A DNA stretch of 64,000 nt. Origin: JAJPKK01 sp035311445 (lineage in GTDB: Bacteria; Pseudomonadota; Alphaproteobacteria; Rhizobiales; Xanthobacteraceae). Each line of letters starts with the position of its first letter. Position 1 is the stretch's first letter. Shown one piece after another: positions 44,329 to 53,483 of this stretch. The translations under genes and the position numbers were made by a program. The stretch spans positions 1-64,000 of the forward strand of contig DATGCX010000083.1 in NCBI GenBank assembly GCA_035311445.1. The letters run 5' to 3'. Below the pieces are notes generated by a model. That model worked only from the letters and a program-made list of their open reading frames with translations, was not told where the DNA came from and ran no database searches.

Positions 44329-45377
44329 GCAGCCGCCCTCCGATCGAATGCTTTAGAAGAAAGCACATCGAACGCGTCGGCTAACCGAGATTGCACCTCG
44401 CGCGGGCTGGACGCGGTGAGCACGCGTGCGCGCACGGCCTTCAGGGTTTCGCCCGAAGCGCCTGCGGTGGCGGCGGCCGTGTCAAGCGCCCAGCCGAGAT
44501 GCTTGCGGGCATGTTTTACGCCGATCCGCTCGCCATGATGGTTGAGCATTTCGTCATAAAGCGCTGTGATGATCTCAAGCTGCGCGGACAGCGCCGGCGG
44601 GACCTCCAGAGGCCCGCCCGCGAGATAGCGAGCGACTTGCCCGGGGAACCATGGCTGCCCCTCTGCTCCGCGACCGATCATGACCGCATCCGCGCCGGAG
44701 CGCATGAGAGCTGCCTCGGCATCGTGGCAGGTCATGATATCGCCATTGACGACGACCGGGATCGACACCGCCTGCTTGACGGCACGCACGGCCGTCCAAT
44801 TGGCACTTCCCTTGTAGAATTGGCAGCGCGTTCGACCATGGACCGTAATGAGTTTTACGCCCGACGCCTCCGCGCGGCGCGCCAATTCCGGCGCATTGAT
44901 GGAGCGGTCGTCCCAGCCGAGACGCATCTTCAGGGTTACGGGTATCGTTACCGCGGCCACAATCGCGTTGACGAGACCGATCGCATGGTCGAGATCGCGC
45001 ATCAGCGCCGATCCCGCCTCGCCGTTAGTGACGTGCCGCGCGGGGCAGCCCATATTGATATCGATGATGGCGGCGCCGCGGTCGGCCGCGATGCGGGCAC
45101 CCTCCGCCATCCATTTTGCTTCGCAACCGGCGATCTGCACCACGTGGCACCCGTAGCCCGATGGTTCGATGCGCAATCTTGCGTCACGCTTGCCAGCCGC
45201 AAGTGCGGCGCACGCCGTCATCTCGGATACGACCAGTCCCGCACCCAAGCGGGCCGCCAGCCGACGAAACGGGGCATCGGTGACACCGGACATGGGCGCC
45301 AGGAACACACGGTTCGCAACGCTCACTCCGCCCACCGCGAGTGGGCTGACAAACCATGCGAATCTGGACGCGCTCAT
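44325..45377 (-). CDS. dusB: tRNA-dihydrouridine synthase DusB (NifR3)
   Basis: 350 residues. FMN-binding TIM barrel: FLAPMSGVTDAPFRRLAARL, then DINMGCPARHVTNGEAGSAL with the catalytic cysteine, and TVHGRTRCQFYKGSANW. It reduces specific uridines in tRNA D-loops. First gene of the dusB-ntrB-ntrC operon, transcribed divergently from ispDF. Confidence 0.95.
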   Translation of the reverse strand: MSASRFAWFVSPLAVGGVSVANRVFLAPMSGVTDAPFRRLAARLGAGLVVSEMTACAALAAGKRDARLRIEPSGYGCHVVQIAGCEAKWMAEGARIAADRGAAIIDINMGCPARHVTNGEAGSALMRDLDHAIGLVNAIVAAVTIPVTLKMRLGWDDRSINAPELARRAEASGVKLITVHGRTRCQFYKGSANWTAVRAVKQAVSIPVVVNGDIMTCHDAEAALMRSGADAVMIGRGAEGQPWFPGQVARYLAGGPLEVPPALSAQLEIITALYDEMLNHHGERIGVKHARKHLGWALDTAAATAGASGETLKAVRARVLTASSPREVQSRLADAFDVLSSKAFDRRAAA

Positions 45378-45706
45378 CAGCTTGCCTATATTCTAGGCGA
45401 CCATATTGTCTGCATATAGTTTAGCCATTACAGCATCGCGACGCAAGTGCTGCAGTGCAATATCGTGAACTTCGTTTCAGCTCAGGGGTAAGGTTATCGG
45501 AGTACCCGCAATGGCCAAAAGGGCCTGTTCGATCCGCTTCAGCGCCGCTAATACCTTGCTTTTCGATAGACACTGCTGCCTTGAGCCACGACGTTGGCGA
45601 TAAGCGGGATCGGTGAGTCGATCTTTGACGCAAGGTAAACCGTACCGTTGAGCTGTCATGATTCGGCCTGACGGCTTGTCGCGGAGATTGCGGTTGGGAG
45701 GAGACG
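45378..45706. promoter_or_regulatory. divergent region between dusB-ntrBC and ispDF
   Basis: 329 bp with no gene. A/T-rich motifs near 45390-45425 (ATATTCTAGG, CATATAGTTTAG) would suit the dusB promoter. GGGAGGAGA just before 45707 is the ispDF ribosome site. Confidence 0.4.
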
Positions 45707-46882
45707 ATGCCAGATGGGGTAGCGGCCGTGGTGGTAGCGGCTGGTCGTGGCATCCGCGCCGGCGGCACCATGCCTAAGCAATATCGTGTGGTGTGCGGCG
45801 TGCCCGTGATCCGCCATGCACTGTCACTTTTCGTCGATCATCCGGAGATTGATTTTGTGCAGCCGGTCATCCATCGCGATGACGCGGCTGCCTTTGCGGA
45901 AGCGACTGCGGGATTGAAATTGCGTGCCGCTGCGTTTGGCGGTGCGACACGTCAGATGTCGGTGCGCAGCGGACTTGAAGCACTTGAGAAAGAGCGACCG
46001 CGGGTCGTACTGGTGCACGATGCGGCGCGACCGTTCACCTCCCCTGCTCTCATTTCCCGCGCGATCGCGGCAGGCGCTGGCGGGGCTGCGGTCCCGGGAC
46101 TGGCGGTAACTGACACCATCAAAGAAGTGGATGAGGACCAACGCGTCGTTCGTACACTTGATCGCGGCCGGCTGCGCGCGGCTCAGACACCACAGGCGTT
46201 CATGTATGACGGACTTCTGGCGGCGCATCGCCGCGCCTTCATTGCAGGGCGTAATGATTTCACCGATGATGCGGCACTGGCCGAATGGGCGGGCATTGCG
46301 GTGACCGTCTTCGCGGGCGAAGACGGCAACATGAAGCTCACAACCGAGGAGGATTTCACCCGCACAGCGGCCGCCGATTGGGCTGCACTCCCCGACGTTC
46401 GCACGGCGACCGGCTATGACGTGCACGCCTTCGTGGACGGCGATCACATCTGGCTTGGCGGCGTGCGCATTCCTCATTCACGCGCGCTGTCGGGCCATTC
46501 GGATGCCGATGTTGCACTCCATGCTTTGGTGGACGCGATTTTGGGCGCGCTCGCCGAAGGCGATATTGGGGCGCATTTTCCGCCGACTGATCCGCAATGG
46601 CGCGGCGCGCCGTCGAATACTTTTCTGGCGTTTGCGGTTGACCGGGTGCGGCAGCGCGGCGGGCGCATCGCCCATCTCGACATTACCATCGTGTGCGAGG
46701 CGCCGCGCGTCGGGCCGCACCGCGATGCCATGCGCGCTCGCATTGCCGGGATCGCCAGCGTCGGCATAGACCGTGTCGCCATCAAGGCGACCACTAACGA
46801 GAAGCTGGGCTTCATCGGTCGCCGCGAAGGTATCTCCGCCTTGGCGACCGCTACGATCCGGCTGCCCGCAGGCACGCCATGA
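45707..46882 (+). CDS. ispDF: bifunctional IspD/IspF (MEP isoprenoid pathway)
   Basis: 391 residues. Residues 1 to about 225 form IspD (AAVVVAAGRGIRAGGTMPKQ, VLVHDAARPF), which makes CDP-methylerythritol. Residues about 232-391 form IspF (ATGYDVHAF with the zinc ligands, SGHSDADVALHALVDAILGA, IKATTNEKLGFIGR), which cyclises the product of IspE. The fusion is standard in alphaproteobacteria. ATG follows GGGAGGAGACG. It overlaps the next gene by four bases. Confidence 0.96.
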   Translation: MPDGVAAVVVAAGRGIRAGGTMPKQYRVVCGVPVIRHALSLFVDHPEIDFVQPVIHRDDAAAFAEATAGLKLRAAAFGGATRQMSVRSGLEALEKERPRVVLVHDAARPFTSPALISRAIAAGAGGAAVPGLAVTDTIKEVDEDQRVVRTLDRGRLRAAQTPQAFMYDGLLAAHRRAFIAGRNDFTDDAALAEWAGIAVTVFAGEDGNMKLTTEEDFTRTAAADWAALPDVRTATGYDVHAFVDGDHIWLGGVRIPHSRALSGHSDADVALHALVDAILGALAEGDIGAHFPPTDPQWRGAPSNTFLAFAVDRVRQRGGRIAHLDITIVCEAPRVGPHRDAMRARIAGIASVGIDRVAIKATTNEKLGFIGRREGISALATATIRLPAGTP

Positions 46883-47382
46883 CGGCCGACACGATCTGGG
46901 ACTCCGCCACGCGCGTACTCGACGCATGCCGCATCCACGGGCTCAAGGTGGCGACCGCCGAGTCTTGTACCGGGGGCTTGATAGCAGCTGCCCTGACCGA
47001 GATCCCGGGTTCCTCGGATGTGCTTGATCGCGGCTTCGTTACCTATTCCAACGCCGCAAAGGAGGACATGCTCGGCGTTCCCGCGTCTATCCTTGAGCGG
47101 CATGGCGCGGTGAGCCGGGAAACAGCCGATGCGATGGCGGCGGGCGCGCTCGCAACGTCGAATGCGGACCTCGCGATTGCTACCACGGGCATCGCCGGGC
47201 CGGGCGGTGGCAGCGCTGAGAAACCAGTCGGGCTTGTCCACTTCTCCGCCGCTGCCCGCGATGGCCGGCGACTTCACCTCGAAAGACGGTATGGCGATAT
47301 CGGCCGCAGCTCGGTGCGGGCGCACGCAGTCGTGGAGGCACTGGCGATACTCGAATCAATGGCTACAGATGCGCAGACCTGA
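46879..47382 (+). CDS. pncC: nicotinamide-nucleotide amidohydrolase (CinA C-terminal domain)
   Basis: 167 residues, CinA_C domain only: VATAESCTGGLIAAALTEIP, VTYSNAAKEDMLGVP, and ATTGIAGPGGGSAEKPVGLV. It deamidates NMN to NaMN in the pyridine-nucleotide cycle. The N-terminal ADP-ribose pyrophosphatase domain of full-length CinA is absent, as is usual next to ispDF in Hyphomicrobiales. Confidence 0.93.
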   Translation: MTADTIWDSATRVLDACRIHGLKVATAESCTGGLIAAALTEIPGSSDVLDRGFVTYSNAAKEDMLGVPASILERHGAVSRETADAMAAGALATSNADLAIATTGIAGPGGGSAEKPVGLVHFSAAARDGRRLHLERRYGDIGRSSVRAHAVVEALAILESMATDAQT

Positions 47383-47417
47383 TGCGAACGGCAACGATCT
47401 ACAACGACTGGCAGATT

Positions 47418-47945
47418 CTACCGGCCGGTACTTCGCTGGCTTTCATGCCATCGCAAGAATTCTTCAAACAGCGCCTGGCGCTCCGGCTCAGTTAGCGGCT
47501 GCGCGGCGCGTTTTACGGCATGCCTCTCCGCATTTGCGGCATTACCCTGGGTCTTGCGAGGCGCACTCGTCGAGTTGCCCTGCGGCGCGTTACTTTGCGC
47601 CGACACATCAGGTGATGCTCCCGTCAAGTTACCGAACAACGCCGCGAGCTGAGACGAAAATGTCGAGGCAGCGCTCGGCTGCCCCTGTGGCGCCGTAGCG
47701 TCACGCCCAGTTGCGGCGGCCTCGACAAGAACCCAACACTTCCTGCCTTTCGTGCGATCGTAGCGAAGGTGCCAGCGAGCGCCGTCGGTGGCTGGCTGAT
47801 TAGGTTGTTCGAGACATGTATTGTCGGCACGCGCGGGGCTGTAATTGCAGACGATGAAGCCGAGCGCAACAACGACGAAGAAAGCAGACGGAATCAGTGG
47901 AACGAATGGAATCATTGGGACGGAGGAATTAACGCGCTTTGGCAT
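47418..47945 (-). CDS. exported protein of unknown function with C-terminal LFxEFLxW motif
   Basis: 175 residues. The signal peptide (VPLIPSAFFVVVALGFIVCN, cleavage after ARA) is followed by DNTCLEQPNQPATDGARWHL and RYDRTKGRKCWVLVE, a two-cysteine pattern I have seen in exported Bradyrhizobium proteins. A low-complexity Ser/Ala/Gln linker follows, then the C-terminal LTEPERQALFEEFLRWHESQ. ATG at 47945 has GGGAGA six bases upstream. It is inserted with the divergent Cache-TAXI gene between pncC and ratA. Confidence 0.68.
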   Translation of the reverse strand: MPKRVNSSVPMIPFVPLIPSAFFVVVALGFIVCNYSPARADNTCLEQPNQPATDGARWHLRYDRTKGRKCWVLVEAAATGRDATAPQGQPSAASTFSSQLAALFGNLTGASPDVSAQSNAPQGNSTSAPRKTQGNAANAERHAVKRAAQPLTEPERQALFEEFLRWHESQRSTGR

Positions 47946-48548
47946 CGGGTTCTCCCTGGCTCGCCGGGCAAGAGTGCTTACGGAACAAAAATCGCCGTGC
48001 GAAGGAATCGGCGTCGAATCCAACTACATGATTTTGTGGCGCAAGAATGAGCCGCAGGCCTGGCGGTCCGCGGCGCAATTGCGACATGCCGGCAAAGTCC
48101 GGCGCCAAGTCGGCACCAGCTGTCAGCTGTAACTCTTCTTGTCGAGAAATGAATTTGAGGAAAAGAGGGCAATTTTTTTGTCCACCCGTTTTGCCTCATA
48201 TTCACAGAACTTGAGCTCACATATCGCTGCGTCGCGGACGCTTCGAAGCGGTTTCTATCTTTTGACGCCACCCGCAACCGCTGCTCGTTTTGGTTGTCCC
48301 CAGTTATGCAAGATGACATTTTTTTGCGATTGCCACAGAATCGTCGCAGCTGCAGCGCATTTTATGGTAACTCAGTAATTCCCGCGACCGTGCTACGTCA
48401 TGTTCAATTGCGATTGCGGTTACGCAATCGGACAGGACCGACGCATAGTTTCGTCAACACATCAAGTTTTGTCAGCGGCAATGAAGGCGCGTCTTCTTGA
48501 CGTCGTCACAAGACGACGAGACGTGCCGAACCGCGGAGGGGGGTCATC
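47946..48548. promoter_or_regulatory. divergent intergenic region, A/T-rich
   Basis: About 600 bp without a supported gene, noticeably A/T-richer between 48130 and 48440 than the flanking core DNA. It must contain promoters for the exported protein (minus) and the Cache-TAXI gene (plus). The composition supports foreign origin of this insertion. Confidence 0.4.
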
Positions 48549-50087
48549 GTGGCAATGCGACACCGGTTAGTTGCTCGGCTTGTTCGCGTCGGGATCGTCT
48601 CTGGCACATTAGCCATTCAACTCATCACCGGCACAATCCTAGCGCTGCTAACCACATCAGGTCCTGTCGGCGCCGTGTCCGAATTCGGCACCCGCGAAGA
48701 GGCCATCGCGATGGTCCGCCGTGTGCAGGAGATGTTCAAGAAGCTTGGGCCCGAAGGCACATTTCAAGCGATCAAACGCAAAGCGCCTGGCACAATCGAC
48801 CGTGACCTCTATGCCTACATCGTCGACCAGAATGGCGTTGTGATGGCCAACGGCGCAATTCCCACGATGACCACGGGCACGAATCTGTGGAATTTCCGCG
48901 ATCAAAACGGCAAATACTTTATGCGGGAACAGGTAGCGGTCTGCAAAAGCGGACAGGGCGCCTGGGTCGATTTCAGATGGCTCAATCCCGTCACCCAACA
49001 GATTGGCGACAAGTCGAGCTATATCGACCGAGTCGGCGATTATTGCGTGGGCGTCGGCATCAACCGAAACGAACAGGTCAACGAGAATACGGTCGCGATC
49101 ATATCCGGCAGCCCCAGCGCCGATGACACCTACCTGCAGGTGGCCAATGATCTCGCATCCGTGCTCAATGACTCTGACCGGCTTAGGATTCTTCCGATCG
49201 TCGGCGTCGGCGGGCCTCAAAACATTCGCGATGTACGCTACTTAAAAGGCGTGGACATTGGCCTTACCCAATTGAGCGTTCTCAACAGCTTTCGCAGTTC
49301 CAACCAAACGCTCGGCAAGTATGACGACAAGATCGTCTACATTGCCAAGCTGTTCAACGAAGAAGTGCATCTGATAGCTAGACCGGAAATTACGTCGATC
49401 GAGCAACTCAACGGTCGCAAGGTAAATATCGACGATGTGCGCAGCGGCACCAGTCAAACGATGCGCGACGTCTTCAAACGCCTGGGCGTAAAGATCGAAG
49501 AGGTCAATGTCACGCAGGGGCAAGCCTTCGAGAAGCTCAAGACCGGCGAAATCGTAGCCACCGCTTACGTCGCCGGGAAATCGGCCAAATTGATCTCAAA
49601 TCTGAAGTTTGAGCGTGGAATGCATTTCCTCCCGGTTCCATTTGCCTCGGAGGTCACCTCCGAATACCTGCCGACCGAACTCACCCATGGTGACTACCCG
49701 GACTTGATACCTGCCGGACAGGCCATCCAAACCATTGCCGACGAAGTGATTTTGATCGGGTATAATTGGCCAAAAAACACTGATCGCTACCGGCGCGTCC
49801 AAAGATTTGTCGAGGCGTTTTTTCCCAAGATCGAGGAATTTCAGAAGCCGCCGAACCACCCGAAATGGCGCGAAGTCAATCTCGCGGTCACTGTGAAGGA
49901 CTGGAAGCGCTTCGAACCGGCGGAGGAGTGGCTCGCGGCAAACCGCCCTGCGAACATCGCGAACCTACAATCGAATACGCCGCAGCCGGTCTCGTCTCAA
50001 AGTGGCGGCGCTCAGCGGAGCGCGCCAATCCCCGATGCTCTGTTCCAAGAGTTTCTGAAATGGAAGCAATCGCAGCCAAGCCACTAG
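48549..50087 (+). CDS. single-Cache domain fused to a TAXI-family solute-binding protein
   Basis: 512 residues. An N-terminal hydrophobic segment (about 10-45) serves as signal or anchor. Next comes a sCache_2-like domain (about 47-175: AIAMVRRVQEMFKKLGPEG, YAYIVDQNGVVMANGA, NGKYFMREQVAVCKSGQGAW, GDYCVGVGI). A TAXI binding domain follows (about 180-450: VAIISGSPSADDTYLQVAND, GVDIGLTQLSVL, GRKVNIDDVRSGTSQTMRDV). The end reads IPDALFQEFLKWKQSQ. TAXI proteins normally feed TRAP transporters, but no TRAP permease gene is near. GGAGGGGGG precedes the GTG at 48549. Confidence 0.82.
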   Translation: MAMRHRLVARLVRVGIVSGTLAIQLITGTILALLTTSGPVGAVSEFGTREEAIAMVRRVQEMFKKLGPEGTFQAIKRKAPGTIDRDLYAYIVDQNGVVMANGAIPTMTTGTNLWNFRDQNGKYFMREQVAVCKSGQGAWVDFRWLNPVTQQIGDKSSYIDRVGDYCVGVGINRNEQVNENTVAIISGSPSADDTYLQVANDLASVLNDSDRLRILPIVGVGGPQNIRDVRYLKGVDIGLTQLSVLNSFRSSNQTLGKYDDKIVYIAKLFNEEVHLIARPEITSIEQLNGRKVNIDDVRSGTSQTMRDVFKRLGVKIEEVNVTQGQAFEKLKTGEIVATAYVAGKSAKLISNLKFERGMHFLPVPFASEVTSEYLPTELTHGDYPDLIPAGQAIQTIADEVILIGYNWPKNTDRYRRVQRFVEAFFPKIEEFQKPPNHPKWREVNLAVTVKDWKRFEPAEEWLAANRPANIANLQSNTPQPVSSQSGGAQRSAPIPDALFQEFLKWKQSQPSH

Positions 50088-50159
50088 GGTCTAAGAAGCA
50101 AATCTTCGTTCCGCAGACGCTTATATCGAGAGCCGGAAGATCAAAGTCGCCGGCTTGCT

Positions 50160-50197
50160 GACACGGTCTCGTTTTGAATTCAAACTGAGACCGTGTC
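50160..50197. terminator. long near-perfect palindrome between convergent genes
   Basis: GACACGGTCTC (50160-50170) pairs perfectly with GAGACCGTGTC (50187-50197), and the inner TTTTGAATTCAAA is itself nearly palindromic. The site lies 73 bp past the Cache-TAXI stop and 80 bp past the ratA-like stop, which suits a bidirectional terminator. There is no T-run. Confidence 0.55.
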
Positions 50198-50277
50198 CAC
50201 CGGCTCGGCAATTTTCTGTCGATCAAGGGTCAATGCATGTGGCGCCGTTCGGTCGCAAGCGCCTGGCCGCAGCTTGC

Positions 50278-50769
50278 TCACACCGTGCGCACGGGCCCGA
50301 ATACAGCATCGGCGCGGTGTTCAAAAGCGGATGCAAAGCGGCGGAAGGCGGCATCGAACATCGCACCCATCAGCAGCCCCAGTGTGCGGCTACGGAATTC
50401 ATACGAGATGAAAAACTCAATTTCGCACGCGGCGTCGGCGAGAGCGGCGTCGTCGACCGCCGGGCTGTCGACGGGTCGGAACACCCAGCGATTCTCCATG
50501 CGGCTGAAGGGTCCATCAAGATATTTGACCAGAATCGTCCGCTGCTCCCGGTCGAGTGTCACCTGACTGGTGAAGGATTCCCGGATCAGCTTGTAGGCGA
50601 TCGTCATCTCGGCAATGACGACCTCACGATTCGCTGACTGCGTGCGTCGTCGTACCCGCATGGCGCGGCAGAGCGGAACGAATTCGGGATAGCGCTCGAT
50701 GTCCGCCACGAGGTCGAACATGTCGGTTGCCGAGTGCTTGACGCGGCGGCGTGTCGAAAATTGCGGCAT
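50278..50769 (-). CDS. RatA/COQ10-like START-domain protein
   Basis: 163 residues: FSTRRRVKHSATDMFDLVAD, IERYPEFVPLCRAMRV, then YLDGPFSRMENRWVF and FEFRSRTLGLLMGAMF-like C-terminus. This is the polyketide-cyclase/START family that includes mitochondrial COQ10 (ubiquinone binding) and E. coli RatA. In alphaproteobacteria a role in ubiquinone handling is more likely than a toxin. Its start shares one base with the lipA stop. Confidence 0.88.
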   Translation of the reverse strand: MPQFSTRRRVKHSATDMFDLVADIERYPEFVPLCRAMRVRRRTQSANREVVIAEMTIAYKLIRESFTSQVTLDREQRTILVKYLDGPFSRMENRWVFRPVDSPAVDDAALADAACEIEFFISYEFRSRTLGLLMGAMFDAAFRRFASAFEHRADAVFGPVRTV

Positions 50770-51785
50770 CAGCGTCGTTCAGTCGCGATCATGGAGGGCC
50801 TCCCGACCCCTGCATTCGCGGGGTTAGGAGGGGGGAGCGCCCTCGCAGCCTGCAGCCGCGCAAAATCCTCCCCCGCATGATGGGAGGAGCGCGTCAATGG
50901 CGACGCCGATACCATCAGGAAACCCTTCGCATAAGCGATCGCCTCGTAAGCCTTGAACTCGTCAGGAGTCACGAAACGCGCTACCGCGTGATGCTTGCGG
51001 CTCGGCTGCAGATACTGTCCGATAGTGAGGAAATCGACGTCCGCGGCGCGCAGATCGTCCATCACCTGCAGCACTTCGTTGCGCGTCTCACCCAGCCCGA
51101 CCATGACGCCGGACTTGGTGAATGCCTGCGGATCAAGCTCCTTTACCTTCTGCAGGAGCCGGATAGAGGCGAAATAGCGTGCTCCGGGCCGTACCGTCAG
51201 ATAGAGCGACGGCACGGTTTCAAGGTTGTGATTGAACACATCCGGTCGCGCAGCAACAACCGTTTCGGCGGCGCCGTCCTTGCGCAGGAAGTCCGGCGTC
51301 AGCACCTCGATGGTCGTGACTGTGCAACGTGCCCGCACGGCGCGGATGACCGCCGCGAAATGAGCCGCACCACCGTCGGCGAGATCGTCCCGGTCGACCG
51401 AAGTCACGACCACATGCGTCAGCCCGAGCATCGCGGTCGCCTCTGCAACATGGGTAGGCTCGCGCGGATCGAGAGCGCCCGGCAGACCGGTCCTCACATT
51501 GCAGAACGCGCAGGCGCGCGTACAGGTGTCACCCATGATCATAAAGGTGGCGTGCTTCTTTTCCCAGCACTCGCCAATATTGGGACAGCCGGCCTCCTCG
51601 CAGACCGTGTGCAACCCGTGCGCCCGCACGATGTCACGAGTGGCCGCATAGCCGCGTGAAACCGGCGCCCTGACCCTGATCCAGTCCGGCTTGTTCAACA
51701 CTGGCGTATCGGGCCGATGCACCTTCTCGGGATGGCGCGGCCGCCGGTTGGGCGGATCGTTGACAGTGTCGAGCACGACGACCAT
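50769..51785 (-). CDS. lipA: lipoyl synthase
   Basis: 338 residues, radical SAM. The auxiliary cluster cysteines lie in CEEAGCPNIGECW, and the SAM cluster CxxxCxxC in TCTRACAFCNV. It inserts two sulfurs into octanoyl groups on lipoyl-dependent enzymes. ATG at 51785 has AGAGGT at six bases; the open frame extends to 51908 without homology. Confidence 0.95.
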   Translation of the reverse strand: MVVVLDTVNDPPNRRPRHPEKVHRPDTPVLNKPDWIRVRAPVSRGYAATRDIVRAHGLHTVCEEAGCPNIGECWEKKHATFMIMGDTCTRACAFCNVRTGLPGALDPREPTHVAEATAMLGLTHVVVTSVDRDDLADGGAAHFAAVIRAVRARCTVTTIEVLTPDFLRKDGAAETVVAARPDVFNHNLETVPSLYLTVRPGARYFASIRLLQKVKELDPQAFTKSGVMVGLGETRNEVLQVMDDLRAADVDFLTIGQYLQPSRKHHAVARFVTPDEFKAYEAIAYAKGFLMVSASPLTRSSHHAGEDFARLQAARALPPPNPANAGVGRPSMIATERR

Positions 51786-52020
51786 GAATGTACCTCTGTA
51801 TCGATTAATTACGCATGCATCGCCTGGGTCGCAAGGCGCATGTTTGCAAGCCGCGCGTTGGAGAAGGCTTGGAGCCTGGATGAAGGACCGCGTTTCGCGG
51901 TCCCGCAATCCGGGATCGCCATGCCCCCTTTACTGCCGCGCCGCAAAATGTCGATAGGACGGCCTCGGATTACGGGCCGGCGGGAGCCGGCCCACCATCC
52001 TGGCGACGCAGTTCCCCGCT

Positions 52021-53079
52021 TCATGGAAACAGCGCGATCTGCTCAAGGCCCATCGTTTCCGGGAAGCCGAGCACGAGGTTCATGTTCTGCACTGCCTGCC
52101 CGGAGGCACCTTTGACCAGATTATCGAGGGCAGACCCGATGATGGCGCGGCCCTTGATGCGGTCGGCCACGATGCCGATGAAGGTCATATTCGAGCCGCG
52201 CACGTGCCGGGTCTGGGGCATCTCGCCGAACGGCAGCACGTGGACGAACGTCTCGTCCCGATAGGTCTCCGACAAAATTGCATGCAGGTCCCGCGGCGAC
52301 CGTCCGCTGACGCCCCGAACATAGATGGTTGACAGGATGCCGCGATTCATCGGCACCAGATGCGGCGTGAAGGTGACCGTCACGACCCGTCCCGCCGCAA
52401 GGGAAAATTCCTGGTCAAGTTCGGCCATGTGGCGGTGGTGTCCGACGCCGTAGGCGTGAAACCCCTCCGCCACCTCGGAGAAGACCACATTCTCCTTGGC
52501 CGCCCTCCCCGCTCCGGTCATGCCGGATTTCGCATCGATCACGATTTCATCGATATCGATGGCCCCCTTCCTGATCAGCGGCACCAGAGGCAGTTGCGCG
52601 CAGGTCGTGTAGCAACCCGGGTTGGCGATGAGGCGGCTCGTGCAGATGCGTTCGCGATAGACTTCGACAAGGCCATACACGGCCTCCTTCTGCAGTTCAG
52701 GTGCATGATGCTCATGGCCGTACCAGTGCGCATAAGCTGCCGGATCGGCGAGGCGAAAGTCGGCAGAGAGATCGACGACTTTGATATGGGGCGCCCTTGC
52801 GAGGAGATCCCTGATGACCTTCTGGGTGGTTGCGTGAGGCAGTGCGCAGAACACGAGATCGATGCCGAAGGTTGCCCAATCGAGACCTTCCAGCGAGACG
52901 AGCTTGGGCAGCGCATACGGCGAGAACTGCGGGAAGACTTCGCGCATTTCCTGGCCGGCCCTGCGGTCGGCGGTCAACAACGCGATCTCGGCCTGGGGAT
53001 GGCGCAGCAACAGGCGCACGCACTCCGATCCCGTATAGCCCGACGCGCCGAGCACCCCGATCTTCGTAATTTTGGACAT
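52021..53079 (-). CDS. argC: N-acetyl-gamma-glutamyl-phosphate reductase
   Basis: 352 residues. Third step of arginine biosynthesis. The NADP motif GVLGASGYTGSECVRLLLRH is N-terminal, the catalytic Cys is in ANPGCYTTCAQLP, and the His in GVGHHRHMAELDQ. ATG at 53079 (MSKITKIG) has GGAAAGGA upstream and is preferred over a TTG two codons earlier. Confidence 0.95.
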   Translation of the reverse strand: MSKITKIGVLGASGYTGSECVRLLLRHPQAEIALLTADRRAGQEMREVFPQFSPYALPKLVSLEGLDWATFGIDLVFCALPHATTQKVIRDLLARAPHIKVVDLSADFRLADPAAYAHWYGHEHHAPELQKEAVYGLVEVYRERICTSRLIANPGCYTTCAQLPLVPLIRKGAIDIDEIVIDAKSGMTGAGRAAKENVVFSEVAEGFHAYGVGHHRHMAELDQEFSLAAGRVVTVTFTPHLVPMNRGILSTIYVRGVSGRSPRDLHAILSETYRDETFVHVLPFGEMPQTRHVRGSNMTFIGIVADRIKGRAIIGSALDNLVKGASGQAVQNMNLVLGFPETMGLEQIALFP

Positions 53080-53316
53080 GACCAATCCTTTCCAGCGGGA
53101 CTTGTTTCCGCCCGACCTGCCGGAATTTCAACGCCGCGGAAGATTTTGAAGGAAAGCGCCGCGGCGATGAAATCCGCGGCCGGCAATGGCGATCAAATGC
53201 GATCGCCGGCCGCGGAACGACGACGGCGGCGACGGTTGTTTGAGCGCACGATGATCATCATGGGCGCGGCATATAATGGCGCGGCGGCCCTTCGTCAATC
53301 GCGTGGCGCACACGCT

Positions 53317-53480
53317 TAGGGCGGGTTCGTTTTAACCCGCCCTACCGAAGCGCAGGATTATGTTTTCGCTGATCCGCCCTACTCCCGTCGTGGCCGCCGT
53401 AGAGCGGTTAGCCGAAGGCGTAACCCGCCGCAACGGTACGGAAATGGCGGATTGCGCTGCGCTAAACTAATCCGCCCTAC
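53317..53480. repeat. REP cluster, GGCGGATT/GGCGGGTT stems
   Basis: Several units occur in 165 bp. A palindrome TAGGGCGGGTT / AACCCGCCCTA lies at 53317-53344. A reverse unit ends ATCCGCCCTAC at 53382. A forward unit GTAG-AGCGGTTA ... TAACCCGC starts at 53399. A reverse unit at 53446-53480 has stem GGCGGATT, a GCGCTGCGC-containing loop, stem AATCCGCC and CTAC. It fills the 400-bp gap between argC and the MBL gene. Confidence 0.75.
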
Positions 53481-53483
53481 ACG

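Noticed and set aside
50278..50769. RatA as the toxin of a type II toxin-antitoxin pair
   Set aside because: No RatB-like gene is adjacent. The gene is locked behind lipA in a conserved core order, so a ubiquinone-related START role is more likely.
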